A stretch of 64,000 nt of DNA from CBDCGJ01 sp965216645 (GTDB lineage: Bacteria > Pseudomonadota > Alphaproteobacteria > GCA-2731375): positions 1 to 64,000 of the forward strand of contig CBDCGJ010000029.1 of assembly GCA_965216645.1 (NCBI GenBank), in the 5' to 3' direction. Shown in pieces: positions 39,269 through 47,921 of the stretch. The position numbers were made by a program, and so were the translations under genes. Position 1 is the stretch's first letter. Each line of letters starts with the position of its first letter. Under the pieces are notes generated by a model. That model worked only from the letters and a program-made list of their open reading frames with translations, was not told where the DNA came from and made no database searches.

Positions 39269-39398
39269 GATTCGATTAACTCCCAAAAAACACACAGAAA
39301 CTCTGCACTAGAATTGGAATTCTTCGACGGCTCAAAGCCCGGCAACTCGGCGGGTTTGGGCGTCGAACAGCGTTTGCTGAGCGTAGCCGTTGGCCGTC

Positions 39399-39962
39399 TT
39401 ACGCAAAGACGATGGCTTGTCCGATGTGACCGCGCCGCTCGATCGCGATCAATCGGCCGCTATCTTTCAATTGTGCCAGCAGCGCATCCGGGATCCGCGC
39501 TACACTGCCGTTCACGAAGATCAGATCGTAGGGGCCTTGATCCGCCCTACCGTCCTGCAAGGGCCCCGCAATGACCGCGGCATTCTCGATCTCCAACTCG
39601 TTCAGCAGGGCGTTGGCCCGCGCCACCATATCCTCGTCGACTTCAAGGCCGACCACGGTATCGGCGAGCGCCGCCAATACGGCACACGAATATCCGGTGG
39701 CGCAGCCGATATCCAAAACCAAATCATCCCGATTTAGCTCGGCTGCTTGAACCATACGGGCAAAGACCATGGGCTCCATCAGGAACCGATCTCCACCAAC
39801 GGCAATATCTTCATCGACATAAGCCGCGCCGGCCAAAGCGTCGGGCACAAAGCGGTCTCTGGGAACGGCCAGCAAGGCATCGGTCAAAGCTTCGTCCGTG
39901 ACCTTGTTGGTCAGGATCTGTCCGTTGACCATATTCTCTCTACGAGCGGATAGCGCGGTCAT
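39399..39962 (-). CDS. pcm: Protein-L-isoaspartate O-methyltransferase family protein (frameshifted 3' end)
   Basis: SAM-dependent methyltransferase that repairs isoaspartyl residues or, in this TolC-linked branch, acts on an unknown target. NMVNGQILTNKVTDEALTDA, VPRDRFVPDALAGAAYVDED, GDRFLMEPMVFARMVQAAEL and VLDIGCATGYSCAVLAALAD (SAM site) are clear. The frame stops early at 39399 (VFA then TAA). Correcting two indels extends it with KTANGYAQQTLFDAQ and LPGFEPSKKFQF to a TAG at 39308-39310, the usual family end, so the true gene is probably 39308-39962. It is the upstream gene of tolC. Confidence 0.82.
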   Translation of the reverse strand: MTALSARRENMVNGQILTNKVTDEALTDALLAVPRDRFVPDALAGAAYVDEDIAVGGDRFLMEPMVFARMVQAAELNRDDLVLDIGCATGYSCAVLAALADTVVGLEVDEDMVARANALLNELEIENAAVIAGPLQDGRADQGPYDLIFVNGSVARIPDALLAQLKDSGRLIAIERRGHIGQAIVFA

Positions 39963-40136
39963 TCGTTTCGATCTTCACTCATGCAAAAAGATACGAAATG
40001 TAACTTTGTCCGTTATAGGGCGCATCGCGAAGTAACACAATCATCCCTTAGGAAACGACAAGCTTTGCCATTGCCGTCGAATGTTGATTTGACCCTCGTC
40101 GGTAGCCGAAGTAAGTACTGTCGCGGTGGCGCAGAT

Positions 40137-40210
40137 GGCGCGGTGGCGGAGTGGCTACGCAGCGGACTGCAAATCCGTGTACACCGGTTCGATTCCGGTC
40201 CGCGCCTCCA
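40137..40210 (+). tRNA. tRNA-Cys (GCA)
   Basis: A 74-base cloverleaf with CCA encoded. The acceptor stem GGCGCGG pairs with CCGCGCC, the T loop is GGTTCGATTCC, and the anticodon GCA is at 40169-40171 within the loop CTGCAAA. Confidence 0.95.
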
Positions 40211-40237
40211 CAATCTTCCAGCTTTCATTCCTTCCCG

Positions 40238-40537
40238 TCATTGTTGCGGGCTCGCCACCATCGACGTAGCTTGACGTCGAAGCGCCGGCGCCACCGGCGA
40301 ACCGGGCGCGAAATCATATGATAGGATGACGATGCCGAGGGGGATCATCCAAAAACCGAGGATGGGGAGGAAGCCCAAGATTCCGCCGATAATAAGCAGT
40401 ATGCCTGAAACCGTGCGGAGCCAGCGTGGATACCGCATCACTTTGTGGCGAATACGCGTGGCCAGGCTGTCGCTGCGGTCAGTGGTCTCACTCACGGCCA
40501 AGCCGTGGACCAAAATGAAAAGTCGGGCAACATGCAA
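40238..40537 (-). CDS. Small membrane protein, PGPGW-like
   Basis: About 99 residues from a TTG start, or 85 from a GTG at 40495 (VSETTDRSDS); neither has a good ribosome site. After a basic stretch (RIRHKVMRYPRWLRTVSG) come two adjacent membrane segments, ILLIIGGILGFLPILGFWMI and PLGIVILSYDF. The layout resembles the PGPGW/putative transmembrane family often found in alphaproteobacteria. Function unknown. It is convergent with the tRNA-Cys gene. Confidence 0.7.
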   Translation of the reverse strand: MHVARLFILVHGLAVSETTDRSDSLATRIRHKVMRYPRWLRTVSGILLIIGGILGFLPILGFWMIPLGIVILSYDFAPGSPVAPALRRQATSMVASPQQ

Positions 40538-40595
40538 TCTAGATAAGCATGGCGACGCGAATTGTCACATGCGATATGTCGGAACAGCTTCGGAA

Positions 40596-41048
40596 CTAAT
40601 TGTCGGATTTACCGAAGGCTTCGGCAAATGCGGCTTTGTCGTCATCGGTAAAGGGTAGCGAGATATCGTTTTCCGACAGCCACGCCACCACTTCGTCCGT
40701 GCGGTCGATGTCATAAATGTACCAGATGATCTCGCCATTGGCGGCGATGTAAGCGGGACCGTCGATACGGTGCCGCATGCCATGCCAAGCCCACCCCTTG
40801 TCGCCGTTGGCCCGCTCCAGCGCCGGCCCATCCTCGCGGTGCATTTGGCCTTCATACCACCACTCTAAGGTGCCGTTCGGGTGGATGACAGCGGGCCCGT
40901 CGGTTCGGTGCGGAACGCCGTCGATATACCATTTCTGCGTCCCGTTCGGCCATTCGACCGCGGGGCCATCTTCGCGATGCAGGACATCGTCGAGATACCA
41001 GCCTTTGCTGCCATCCATGTCGACTTTGCAAACAGGCTTACGAGACAT
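40596..41048 (-). CDS. Protein of four HRxDGPA repeats (MORN/YwqK-like), function unknown
   Basis: 150 residues made largely of four copies of a unit of about 23 residues: LHREDGPAVEWPNGTQKWYI, PHRTDGPAVIHPNGTLEWWY, MHREDGPALERANGDKGWAW and RHRIDGPAYIAANGEIIWYI. The alternating aromatic and Gly pattern predicts a beta-meander like MORN or YwqK antitoxin repeats. Similar repeats occur in phage and in bacterial proteins of unknown role. No signal peptide. A non-repeat acidic tail (SENDISLPFTDDDKAAFAEA) follows. I do not assign a function. Confidence 0.75.
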   Translation of the reverse strand: MSRKPVCKVDMDGSKGWYLDDVLHREDGPAVEWPNGTQKWYIDGVPHRTDGPAVIHPNGTLEWWYEGQMHREDGPALERANGDKGWAWHGMRHRIDGPAYIAANGEIIWYIYDIDRTDEVVAWLSENDISLPFTDDDKAAFAEAFGKSDN

Positions 41049-41182
41049 TTCAACACCACTCCATACGAATCAACGCATTATGTTCGAACGGTAAAGCTAA
41101 CATTCAGTGAATCGGCAAAATACATGATGCCAAATATGATACTAAAGTAAAAGAATTCGTCAGTGGAAGAAAGGGCGCAAGG

Positions 41183-42244
41183 GTGAATTATCTCAAACTG
41201 GCACATCGATGTCACTTAATTCGTATCGGTGCACTTGCCGTTTTGGTCGCAATTTTCTCCATATTATCGGCTTGTTCGAGCAAACCGCCACCTGAGCCTC
41301 CAAAAGTCGACCTACCGAAACGGCCGCCGGCCCCGACTGAAATCCGGCGTTACCCCGTGAATCTACCGAAAAAGAATATCGTCATTGTCGATGCCCGGGA
41401 ATATCCGTGGTCTGCCTTCGGCAAGTTGAATGCCGCCGGTCAAGCCAGTTGTACGGCCATCATGATCGGACCTCAACATGTCTTGACGCGGGCGCAATGC
41501 CTTTACAATAGGCGGCTGAATTCTTGGTGGCCGCTCGATCATGTCACTTACGTCGGTGCTTACCAATCCAATGACTACAGCATTAAGTCCAAGGGCCGCG
41601 ATCGTGCCGTTTCCAGTGCCTATGCACCGGGCCGGGCCGGCAGTCTGGCGGATTTGACGGAAGGTTGGGCGGTCCTGCGACTGCGGCAGCCATTGGGACG
41701 GCAAACCGGTTGGCTCGGGCTCGCCTGGAACGATGACGGATTTCAGGAGGACCTGTTGGACGGCCGTTCCGGCGTCGTCGTCGCGGGTTATAGCCGTGCC
41801 GTGCCGCACGTGATCACCACGGATCTGCGTTGCACGCAGACGGATGGTGTATGTAAAATCGATCGCCGGCATCAGGGCATGATATCCGTGAGCTTCGGAC
41901 CGGATGGCTTTGCCGGTTTTCCAATTACTTTGCGGTTGCGGGGAGTATCCGCCGACGACCGGGTTCTGCGTTTCGACGAAGGCTTGCGGGCAGCGGGTTT
42001 GGAGCTTGATACAGCAGTCGGCGCCAGCCGCGCGGGCGGCCGGCCGCCGTTGAAAAGCTGTACCGAAATTCTGCGTTATCTGGGTTATTTGCCGCCGTCC
42101 GGTCTGCCTTCGCGGCGGTTGCTGGCGGAGTCCATTCGCTTGTTCGAACGGGACAACGGTCACCCGGAAACCGGTCTGGCCAGTGCCAAACTGTTGGGAC
42201 AATTGTTTGTCGCGTTACGACGCGTCATGGATAGCGTAAGCTAA
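41183..42244 (+). CDS. Lipoprotein with trypsin-like fold lacking the catalytic triad, plus peptidoglycan-binding domain
   Basis: 353 residues. The signal peptide ends in the lipobox SILSAC (Cys31), then a Pro-rich tether. Residues about 70-270 follow the trypsin pattern: ASCTAIMIGPQHVLTRAQCL is the TAAHC region, with Gln105 in place of the catalytic His. TEGWAVLRLRQP is the DxALL region with Gly161 in place of Asp. DGFAGFPITLRL is the GDSGGP region with Ala244 in place of Ser. All three triad positions are therefore changed. The C-terminus (LKSCTEILRYLGYLPPSGLP, SIRLFERDNGHPETGLASAK) looks like a peptidoglycan-binding helix bundle. It may be a periplasmic binding or inhibitor protein at the cell wall. 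Confidence 0.72.
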   Translation: MNYLKLAHRCHLIRIGALAVLVAIFSILSACSSKPPPEPPKVDLPKRPPAPTEIRRYPVNLPKKNIVIVDAREYPWSAFGKLNAAGQASCTAIMIGPQHVLTRAQCLYNRRLNSWWPLDHVTYVGAYQSNDYSIKSKGRDRAVSSAYAPGRAGSLADLTEGWAVLRLRQPLGRQTGWLGLAWNDDGFQEDLLDGRSGVVVAGYSRAVPHVITTDLRCTQTDGVCKIDRRHQGMISVSFGPDGFAGFPITLRLRGVSADDRVLRFDEGLRAAGLELDTAVGASRAGGRPPLKSCTEILRYLGYLPPSGLPSRRLLAESIRLFERDNGHPETGLASAKLLGQLFVALRRVMDSVS

Positions 42245-42261
42245 AGGAACTGAGGGAACGG

Positions 42262-42945
42262 TTACTCGAGCGCGTAACCGGCGCCCCGCACGGTGCGAAT
42301 GCGATCGTCGAGACCGTCGCTGTTGAGGTTCTTGCGCAAACGACGGATATGAACATCGACGGTGCGTTCCTCGACATAGATGCCCCTGCCCCAGACCTTA
42401 TCGAGGAGTTGTTCGCGGGAGAATACGCGGCTCGGCTGCTCCGCCAGGACGCAAAGCAGACGATACTCCTTCGGGCCAAGATGAATTTGCCTTCCGGCCC
42501 GAAAGACCTTATGGGCCCGCGTGTCGATTTCAAGATCGCCATTGACCAACCTGTCCTTGCTTAAGCTCGGTTGCGAGCGCCGCAACAGTGCTCGCGCCCT
42601 GGCCAGCAGTTCCGATGGCAGATAGGGTTTCACCAGATAATCGTCGGCGCCGGTATCGAGGCCTTTGACTTTGTCTTCCTCCTCGCCTCGCGCGGTCAGC
42701 ATGATGACCGGGATATGCGCCAGCTCCGGATGCCCGCGCAAACTGCGGCACACGTCGATACCTGACATACCCGGCAACATCCAATCGAGCAGGATCAAGT
42801 CGGGCATTTCGTCTTCGGCGATACGTAGCGCCAATTCGCCGTTACTCGCCTGAAGTACATGGTAGTTGTCCTGCTCGAGATTGTAGCGGAGCATCTCCGC
42901 TTGCGGCGGTTCGTCCTCGACGATCAGTACGACAGGTTTCTTCAC
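42262..42945 (-). CDS. phoB: Phosphate regulon response regulator PhoB
   Basis: 227-residue OmpR-class regulator. The receiver domain has the acidic pair VEDEPP, phospho-acceptor Asp in DLILLDWMLPGMSGID, Thr in VIMLTARGEEEDKVKGL and Lys in DDYLVKPYLPSELLAR. The winged helix ends VFSREQLLDKVWGRGIYVEE, RTVDVHIRRLRKNL. It is last in the operon, overlapping phoU by 4 bases. It should bind the Pho boxes upstream of pstS. Confidence 0.97.
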   Translation of the reverse strand: MKKPVVLIVEDEPPQAEMLRYNLEQDNYHVLQASNGELALRIAEDEMPDLILLDWMLPGMSGIDVCRSLRGHPELAHIPVIMLTARGEEEDKVKGLDTGADDYLVKPYLPSELLARARALLRRSQPSLSKDRLVNGDLEIDTRAHKVFRAGRQIHLGPKEYRLLCVLAEQPSRVFSREQLLDKVWGRGIYVEERTVDVHIRRLRKNLNSDGLDDRIRTVRGAGYALE

Positions 42946-43685
42946 GGCACGTCACCATCATCAGTGCTGTTCACGGGGGTGACGATCGTTCGGCTCGAGT
43001 CGTCCGACTTGGGCCGGCTTTCGTCCGGCACCTGGCCATGGACGACAAAGTAGACATATTCCGCGATATTGGTGGCGTGATCGCCCATACGCTCAATGTT
43101 TTTGGCGATGAAAAGGAGATGGGTGCAAGGCGTGATCATCCGCGGATCTTCCATCATGTAGGTGAGCAACTCCCGGAACAGACTGGTGTTTAGTTGATCG
43201 ACCTCCTCGTCCCGCCGGCGAACGTCTTCCGCCAAGTCGCCGTCTCGGGAAACGAAAGCATCGATGACTTGGCTGATCATCATGCGGACAACATCGCTCA
43301 TACGCCGGATCGTGGTGGCGCTGCCGACCGTCGGAACTTGGGACAGCACTTCGACCCGCTTCGCCACGTTTTTTGCATAGTCGCCGATCCGCTCTACCTC
43401 GTTGGCGGCTTTTAGACAGGCGAGTACGGAGCGCAGGTCGTCGGCTACCGGTTGGCGCAGAGCGAACAGGCGGAGAGTTTGGCTGTCGATTTCGTCATTC
43501 AGCGCATCGATCTTTTTGTCGTCCGCAATCACCTGGTCCGCCAATTCCGTGTCCCGAGCAATCAACGCGTCGATGGCTTTGGCCAAATTGGCTTCCGCTA
43601 GGCCGCCCATCTCCGCCAGCAGCTGATCCAGCTTGCTCAATTCATCGTCGTAAGCTCTGACAATATGAGAGGATTCGGATGCCAT
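42942..43685 (-). CDS. phoU: Phosphate signalling complex protein PhoU
   Basis: 247 residues, two three-helix repeats with metal-binding E/DxxxD patterns: DDELSKLDQLLAEMGGLAEA and RIGDYAKNVAKRVEVLSQVP in the first, IERMGDHATNIAEYVYFVVH in the second. It links the Pst transporter to PhoR and prevents uncontrolled phosphate uptake. ATG 43685 is chosen because AGGAGCGAAAG precedes it; a GTG lies one codon upstream. Confidence 0.96.
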   Translation of the reverse strand: MASESSHIVRAYDDELSKLDQLLAEMGGLAEANLAKAIDALIARDTELADQVIADDKKIDALNDEIDSQTLRLFALRQPVADDLRSVLACLKAANEVERIGDYAKNVAKRVEVLSQVPTVGSATTIRRMSDVVRMMISQVIDAFVSRDGDLAEDVRRRDEEVDQLNTSLFRELLTYMMEDPRMITPCTHLLFIAKNIERMGDHATNIAEYVYFVVHGQVPDESRPKSDDSSRTIVTPVNSTDDGDVP

Positions 43686-43709
43686 CACTTTCGCTCCTGA
43701 TCTATCCGC

Positions 43710-44522
43710 TCAACCGAAACGGCCGGTAATATACGCGCGCGTTCGCTCTTCCCGCGGATTGGTAAACACCTGATCGGTTTCGCCATACTCCACCACGACA
43801 CCCAGATGGAAGAACGCCGTGTAGTCGGACACGCGCGCGGCCTGCTGCATCGAATGGGTGACGATAACGATCGAGAAGTTGAGTTTCAGTTCGTCGATCA
43901 ATTCCTCGATCCGCGCCGTGGCGATAGGATCGAGTGCGGAGCAAGGTTCATCCATCAAAATGACGTCCGGTTGCACTGCGATAGCGCGAGCGATGCAAAG
44001 CCGCTGCTGTTGACCGCCGGACAGTCCCGTTCCGGGTGCGTCGAGGCGATCATGCACTTCGTCGAACAGACCGACGCGACGAAGGCTGGATTCGACGATT
44101 TGATCCAAATGTTTCCTATCCCGGGCCATTTTATGAATGCGTGGGCCGTATGCGACATTGTCGTAGATCGATTTCGGAAACGGATTCGGTTTCTGGAACA
44201 CCATACCGACGCGGCGGCGCAGTTCGACCACATCGGTCCCTTCCAGGTTGACGTTCTCGCCCTCGATCAGGATTTCTCCGCTGACCCGACAACTCTCGAT
44301 GATATCGTTCATCCGGTTCACACAGCGCAGAAAGGTCGATTTACCGCAACCGGACGGACCGATCAGGGCGGTTACCCGGCGCTCCAAAATTTCTAGATTC
44401 ACATCGAACAGCGCTTGCTTATCGCCATAATAGACATCCAGATTTCTGGTGCGGGCGATAACCGGCAATTGGGCGCCGGACATTGTCTCCGGCTTTTCAA
44501 TGGCTTCCGCCTGTACATTCAT
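43710..44522 (-). CDS. pstB: Phosphate ABC transporter ATP-binding protein PstB
   Basis: 270 residues. Walker A is GPSGCGKSTFLRCVNRMND, signature LSGGQQQRLCIARAIA, Walker B VILMDEPCSALDP, followed by the switch His region IVTHSMQQAARVSDYTAFFH. It also carries the PstB hallmark RRVGMVFQKPNPFPKSIYDN. It energises phosphate import through PstCA. Confidence 0.98.
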   Translation of the reverse strand: MNVQAEAIEKPETMSGAQLPVIARTRNLDVYYGDKQALFDVNLEILERRVTALIGPSGCGKSTFLRCVNRMNDIIESCRVSGEILIEGENVNLEGTDVVELRRRVGMVFQKPNPFPKSIYDNVAYGPRIHKMARDRKHLDQIVESSLRRVGLFDEVHDRLDAPGTGLSGGQQQRLCIARAIAVQPDVILMDEPCSALDPIATARIEELIDELKLNFSIVIVTHSMQQAARVSDYTAFFHLGVVVEYGETDQVFTNPREERTRAYITGRFG

Positions 44523-44528
44523 GTCGTT

Positions 44529-45806
44529 CTACCAACGTCGTTCGAACTTGCGGCGCAACAGAACGGCCGTCAGGTTCATTAAGATCAGGAAAGTCAATAA
44601 TACGATGATCGCCGCGGCCGTCCGCTCAGAAAAAGCCCGCTCCGGACTGTCGGCCCAAAGGAATATTTGGACCGGCAAGGCGGTTGCCGGATCGGTGAAG
44701 CCGGTGGGGATATCGACGATGAAGGCGACCATGCCGATCAGGAGCAGCGGCGCCGTCTCTCCCAAAGCGCGCGACATCCCGATAATGCTGCCGGTAAGGA
44801 TACCGGGCATAGCCAGCGGCAATACATGATGCAGCACGGACTGAATCGGGCTCGCGCCCAAACCCAACGCCGCCTCTCGGATTGAGAGAGGCACCGCGGA
44901 CAAGGCAGCCCGGGTCGCGATGATAATGGTCGGCAATGTCATCAAGGCCAGAACAAGCCCGCCAGCAATCGGCGCGGATCTCGGCAGTCCGAAAACATTC
45001 AGGAACAGCGCCAGCCCCAACAAACCGAAGATGATCGACGGGACCGCGGCCAAATTGTTGATATTGACTTCGATAAAATCGGTGATGCGGTTTTTCGGCG
45101 CGAATTCCTCCAAATAGACCGCCGACCCGACAGCCACAGGAAAAGAGACGAAGAAGCAAACCAAGAGGGTGAGGAATGAGCCGACGGTAGCGCCCAGAAT
45201 GCCCGCCAATTCCGGCTCACGGGAGTCGCCATTGGTAAACAGGCGGGTATTGAAGGTCAATTCCAACATACCCTCGTCCCGCATCTTCGCGATTAAACCG
45301 GTCTGTGTTCCATTCAACCGGCTATCGATTTCGCCGTCGGATTTCAGATAGGTATCGACCTCGTCGCTGACCGGCAGCCAGATCGAAATCTTCCGCCCGA
45401 TCAATTGCGGCTGTGCGAGCACGCGCTGTCGTACTTCGAAACCGGCCCCGGTACTGACAAGCTTGTAGAGAGATTTCTTATCCCGGCGCTTGCGGACGTC
45501 CGGAAACAGATCGCGGAGAGCGTTTTTGACAAGGCCGCGATAGTCGGCGGCGCCAGGTTGCGCGGGATCGATTTTCGCCGCATCCAAATCGACCTCCAAG
45601 CGCAACTCGTACTGGGTCAAGGCGCCGATACCGCGGCCCGCCAGATTGACCAACAAGACCGCGAGGCAGGCGATGGCGAAGACCACCGCCGCACGTCCGT
45701 AGAATTTGAAACGCCGCTCCGCCCGCTCTCGGCGTTTGCGGCCGTCACCCGTCGGCTTGACCAGATCGATCATGCCGGGATCCTGCGTTTCCGCGATCTC
45801 ACTCAT
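44529..45806 (-). CDS. pstA: Phosphate ABC transporter permease PstA
   Basis: 425 residues, longer than enterobacterial PstA because of an N-terminal region with one membrane anchor and a periplasmic part (about residues 30-205), as is common in alphaproteobacteria. The permease core has VYLEEFAPKNRITDFIEVNI and the EAA loop SIREAALGLGASPIQSVLHH. Its start overlaps the end of pstC by 8 bases. Confidence 0.96.
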   Translation of the reverse strand: MSEIAETQDPGMIDLVKPTGDGRKRRERAERRFKFYGRAAVVFAIACLAVLLVNLAGRGIGALTQYELRLEVDLDAAKIDPAQPGAADYRGLVKNALRDLFPDVRKRRDKKSLYKLVSTGAGFEVRQRVLAQPQLIGRKISIWLPVSDEVDTYLKSDGEIDSRLNGTQTGLIAKMRDEGMLELTFNTRLFTNGDSREPELAGILGATVGSFLTLLVCFFVSFPVAVGSAVYLEEFAPKNRITDFIEVNINNLAAVPSIIFGLLGLALFLNVFGLPRSAPIAGGLVLALMTLPTIIIATRAALSAVPLSIREAALGLGASPIQSVLHHVLPLAMPGILTGSIIGMSRALGETAPLLLIGMVAFIVDIPTGFTDPATALPVQIFLWADSPERAFSERTAAAIIVLLTFLILMNLTAVLLRRKFERRW

Positions 45807-46737
45807 AGACTTCTCGATATCTGCGGACCACCCGGAGCGCGATTACATTCATCACCAGCGTGATCAGGAAGAGCAACAAGCCAAGGGCAAACGCGGCCAG
45901 CGTTTTCGGACTGTCGAATTCCTGATCCCCGGTCAGCAGTGTGACGATTTGCACCGTCACCGTGGTGACGGCTTGCAACGGATTGGCTGTCAGATTCGCG
46001 GCCAATCCGGACGCCATGACCACGATCATGGTTTCGCCGATGGCTCGGGATGTCGCCAATAGCAGACTTCCAATAATCCCTGGCAGCGCCGCGGGGAGCA
46101 CCACCTGCACCACCATTTCGGACTTCGTCGAGCCGATGCCAAGGGAAGCTTCCCGCAACGACCGAGGCACCGCGCTGATAACGTCGTCGGATAGAGAGGA
46201 AACGATGGGAATAATCATGATGCCCATCACCACACCGGCGGCGACCGCGTTTTCCGACGACACGTCGAAGCCGACCGCGGTAAAAGCGTCCTTCAGGATC
46301 GGCGCCACGGTCAGCGCGGCGAAGAAGCCATAGACGACGGTGGGGATACCGGCCAGGACTTCCAAGGCCGGTTTGATCAAGTTCCGGGTTTTCGGTGTGG
46401 CATATTCGGCGAGATAGATCGCGGTAAACAGACCAACCGGCCCGGCGATCAGAATAGCGATCAGACTGATCATACCCGTCCCGACCAAAAGCGGGACCAC
46501 GCCGAACGCGCCGCTGGCGCCGACCTGGTCCGCGCGGATCGCCGTTTGCGGGTTCCAATGCAGACCGAACAGGAAGTCGACCAACGGTATCGCGTCGAAG
46601 AACCGATAGGCTTCCCATAAGAGCGAAAAAACGATCCCGACCGTCGTCAGAACGGCAACGGAGGAGCAGATGATCAGGAAACCCAGGATCACCCGCTCCC
46701 CACCGGTGCGCGCGGAGGATTTCAGCGTGACGTACAT
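45799..46737 (-). CDS. pstC: Phosphate ABC transporter permease PstC
   Basis: 312 residues with six membrane segments. YLAEYATPKTRNLIKPALEV and the EAA loop SLREASLGIGSTKSEMVVQV are characteristic. It forms the phosphate pore with PstA. It lies 39 bases after pstS in the same direction. Confidence 0.96.
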   Translation of the reverse strand: MYVTLKSSARTGGERVILGFLIICSSVAVLTTVGIVFSLLWEAYRFFDAIPLVDFLFGLHWNPQTAIRADQVGASGAFGVVPLLVGTGMISLIAILIAGPVGLFTAIYLAEYATPKTRNLIKPALEVLAGIPTVVYGFFAALTVAPILKDAFTAVGFDVSSENAVAAGVVMGIMIIPIVSSLSDDVISAVPRSLREASLGIGSTKSEMVVQVVLPAALPGIIGSLLLATSRAIGETMIVVMASGLAANLTANPLQAVTTVTVQIVTLLTGDQEFDSPKTLAAFALGLLLFLITLVMNVIALRVVRRYREVYE

Positions 46738-46776
46738 CCGGCCTCCACTTACTTTCTTCCACGCATCCCGGGATTA

Positions 46777-47808
46777 TTACATCGACAGATTGGCGAGACT
46801 GTTCGCCGAGTCGTGCCATTTCTTTCGTTCTTCCGTGGGCAGAGGGATTAATCCTTTGTCCGTCAGATAACCCTCGTCGCCCCACGCGGCTTCGCTGGTG
46901 AAGGCGGCAACGTATTCCTTGATGCCCGGCACCACGCCGACATGGGCTTTCTTCACATAGAAGAAGAGCGAGCGGGAAATCGGGTAGTCGCCGCTGGAGA
47001 TATTTTCGAATTCGGGATCGACACCGCCGATCTTGCTGCCTTGGACCCGATCGCTATTCTGATCCAGGAAGCTGAAACCGAAGATGCCGAGAGCGTTTTC
47101 GTTGGCGAGTAGCTTCTGCACGATCAGATTGTCATTCTCGCCGGCTTCCACATAGACGCCGTCTTCGCGGATACCGTGGCAGATGGCTTTGTACTTCGAC
47201 TTGTCCGACTTCTTCATGGCCTTCAAGCTCGGAAAAGTCTTGCAGCCGCCTTCCATGGCCAATTCGACGAAGGCGTCGCGGGTACCGGAAGTCGGCGGCG
47301 GGCCGAGCACTTCGATCTTGGCCGCGGGCAGTTTCGGATTCACTTCGGACCACATCTTGTACGGATTGTCGACCAACTTCCCGCTGCCGTCCGGCACTTG
47401 CTTGGCCAACGCCACGAAAACGTCCCGCAAGGTTAGTTCCATTTGCTTACCGCTCTTCGAATTAGCCAGAACGATGCCGTCGAAGCCGATCTTCACTTCG
47501 ACGATATCCTTGATGCCATTCTCGGCGCATCGATCGATTTCGGATTTCTTGATCCGGCGCGATGCATTGGTGATATCCGGATGGCCGGTACCGATACCAC
47601 CGCAAAACAGCTTCAAGCCGCCGCCGGAACCGGTGCTTTCAACCACTGGCGTTTTGAACTTCGAGGTCTTACCGAACTCTTCGGCAACGGCCGTGGAAAA
47701 TGGGAAAACGGTGGACGACCCGACAATGCGGATCTGATCCCGGGCTTCAGCCATTTGGGTAAAAGCAACCGTGCCCGCCAGTGCCAAGCCAAGATAGAGT
47801 TTGTTCAT
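46777..47808 (-). CDS. pstS: Phosphate ABC transporter substrate-binding protein PstS
   Basis: 343 residues with signal peptide (MNKLYLGLALAGTVAFTQMA, cut after AEA). Phosphate-binding loops are seen in IRIVGSSTVFPFSTAVAEEF, ESTGSGGGLKLFCGGIGTGH (TGSGG) and GPPTSGTRDAFVELAMEGGC (SGTRD). It is of the long, PstS/SphX-like type common in marine alphaproteobacteria. TAGGAG precedes the ATG. The Pho boxes lie about 90 bases upstream. Confidence 0.97.
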   Translation of the reverse strand: MNKLYLGLALAGTVAFTQMAEARDQIRIVGSSTVFPFSTAVAEEFGKTSKFKTPVVESTGSGGGLKLFCGGIGTGHPDITNASRRIKKSEIDRCAENGIKDIVEVKIGFDGIVLANSKSGKQMELTLRDVFVALAKQVPDGSGKLVDNPYKMWSEVNPKLPAAKIEVLGPPPTSGTRDAFVELAMEGGCKTFPSLKAMKKSDKSKYKAICHGIREDGVYVEAGENDNLIVQKLLANENALGIFGFSFLDQNSDRVQGSKIGGVDPEFENISSGDYPISRSLFFYVKKAHVGVVPGIKEYVAAFTSEAAWGDEGYLTDKGLIPLPTEERKKWHDSANSLANLSM

Positions 47809-47881
47809 GAATTCGACTCCTAACGAATGATCGCTATGGAAACCTGCCTCGGTTTCACGGCGCTCAAACTAGGTCTGCGCG

Positions 47882-47921
47882 GGGTCAGCTATATGACGGT
47901 ACTATTACAGTTTTATGACGC
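47882..47921 (-). promoter_or_regulatory. Tandem Pho boxes controlling pstS
   Basis: On the minus strand four 7-base half-sites repeat every 11 bases: GCGTCAT, CTGTAAT, CCGTCAT and CTGACCC, each separated by 4 bases. The core, CTGTAAT-AGTA-CCGTCAT (47910-47893), fits the PhoB consensus of CTGTCAT repeats. The first half-site overlaps the last codons of phoR. Confidence 0.85.

Noticed and set aside
33490..39310. Genuine pseudogene cluster or integration scar
   Set aside because: It includes essential valS, the gene order is the normal alphaproteobacterial one, and no transposase or repeat borders are seen.
40596..42244. Prophage remnant next to tRNA-Cys
   Set aside because: No integrase, structural phage gene or duplicated tRNA end is visible; the repeat protein alone is not enough.
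45803..46885. 360-codon minus-strand frame overlapping pstC
   Set aside because: It is a frame-shifted read of pstC with no recognisable domain; pstC itself is intact.
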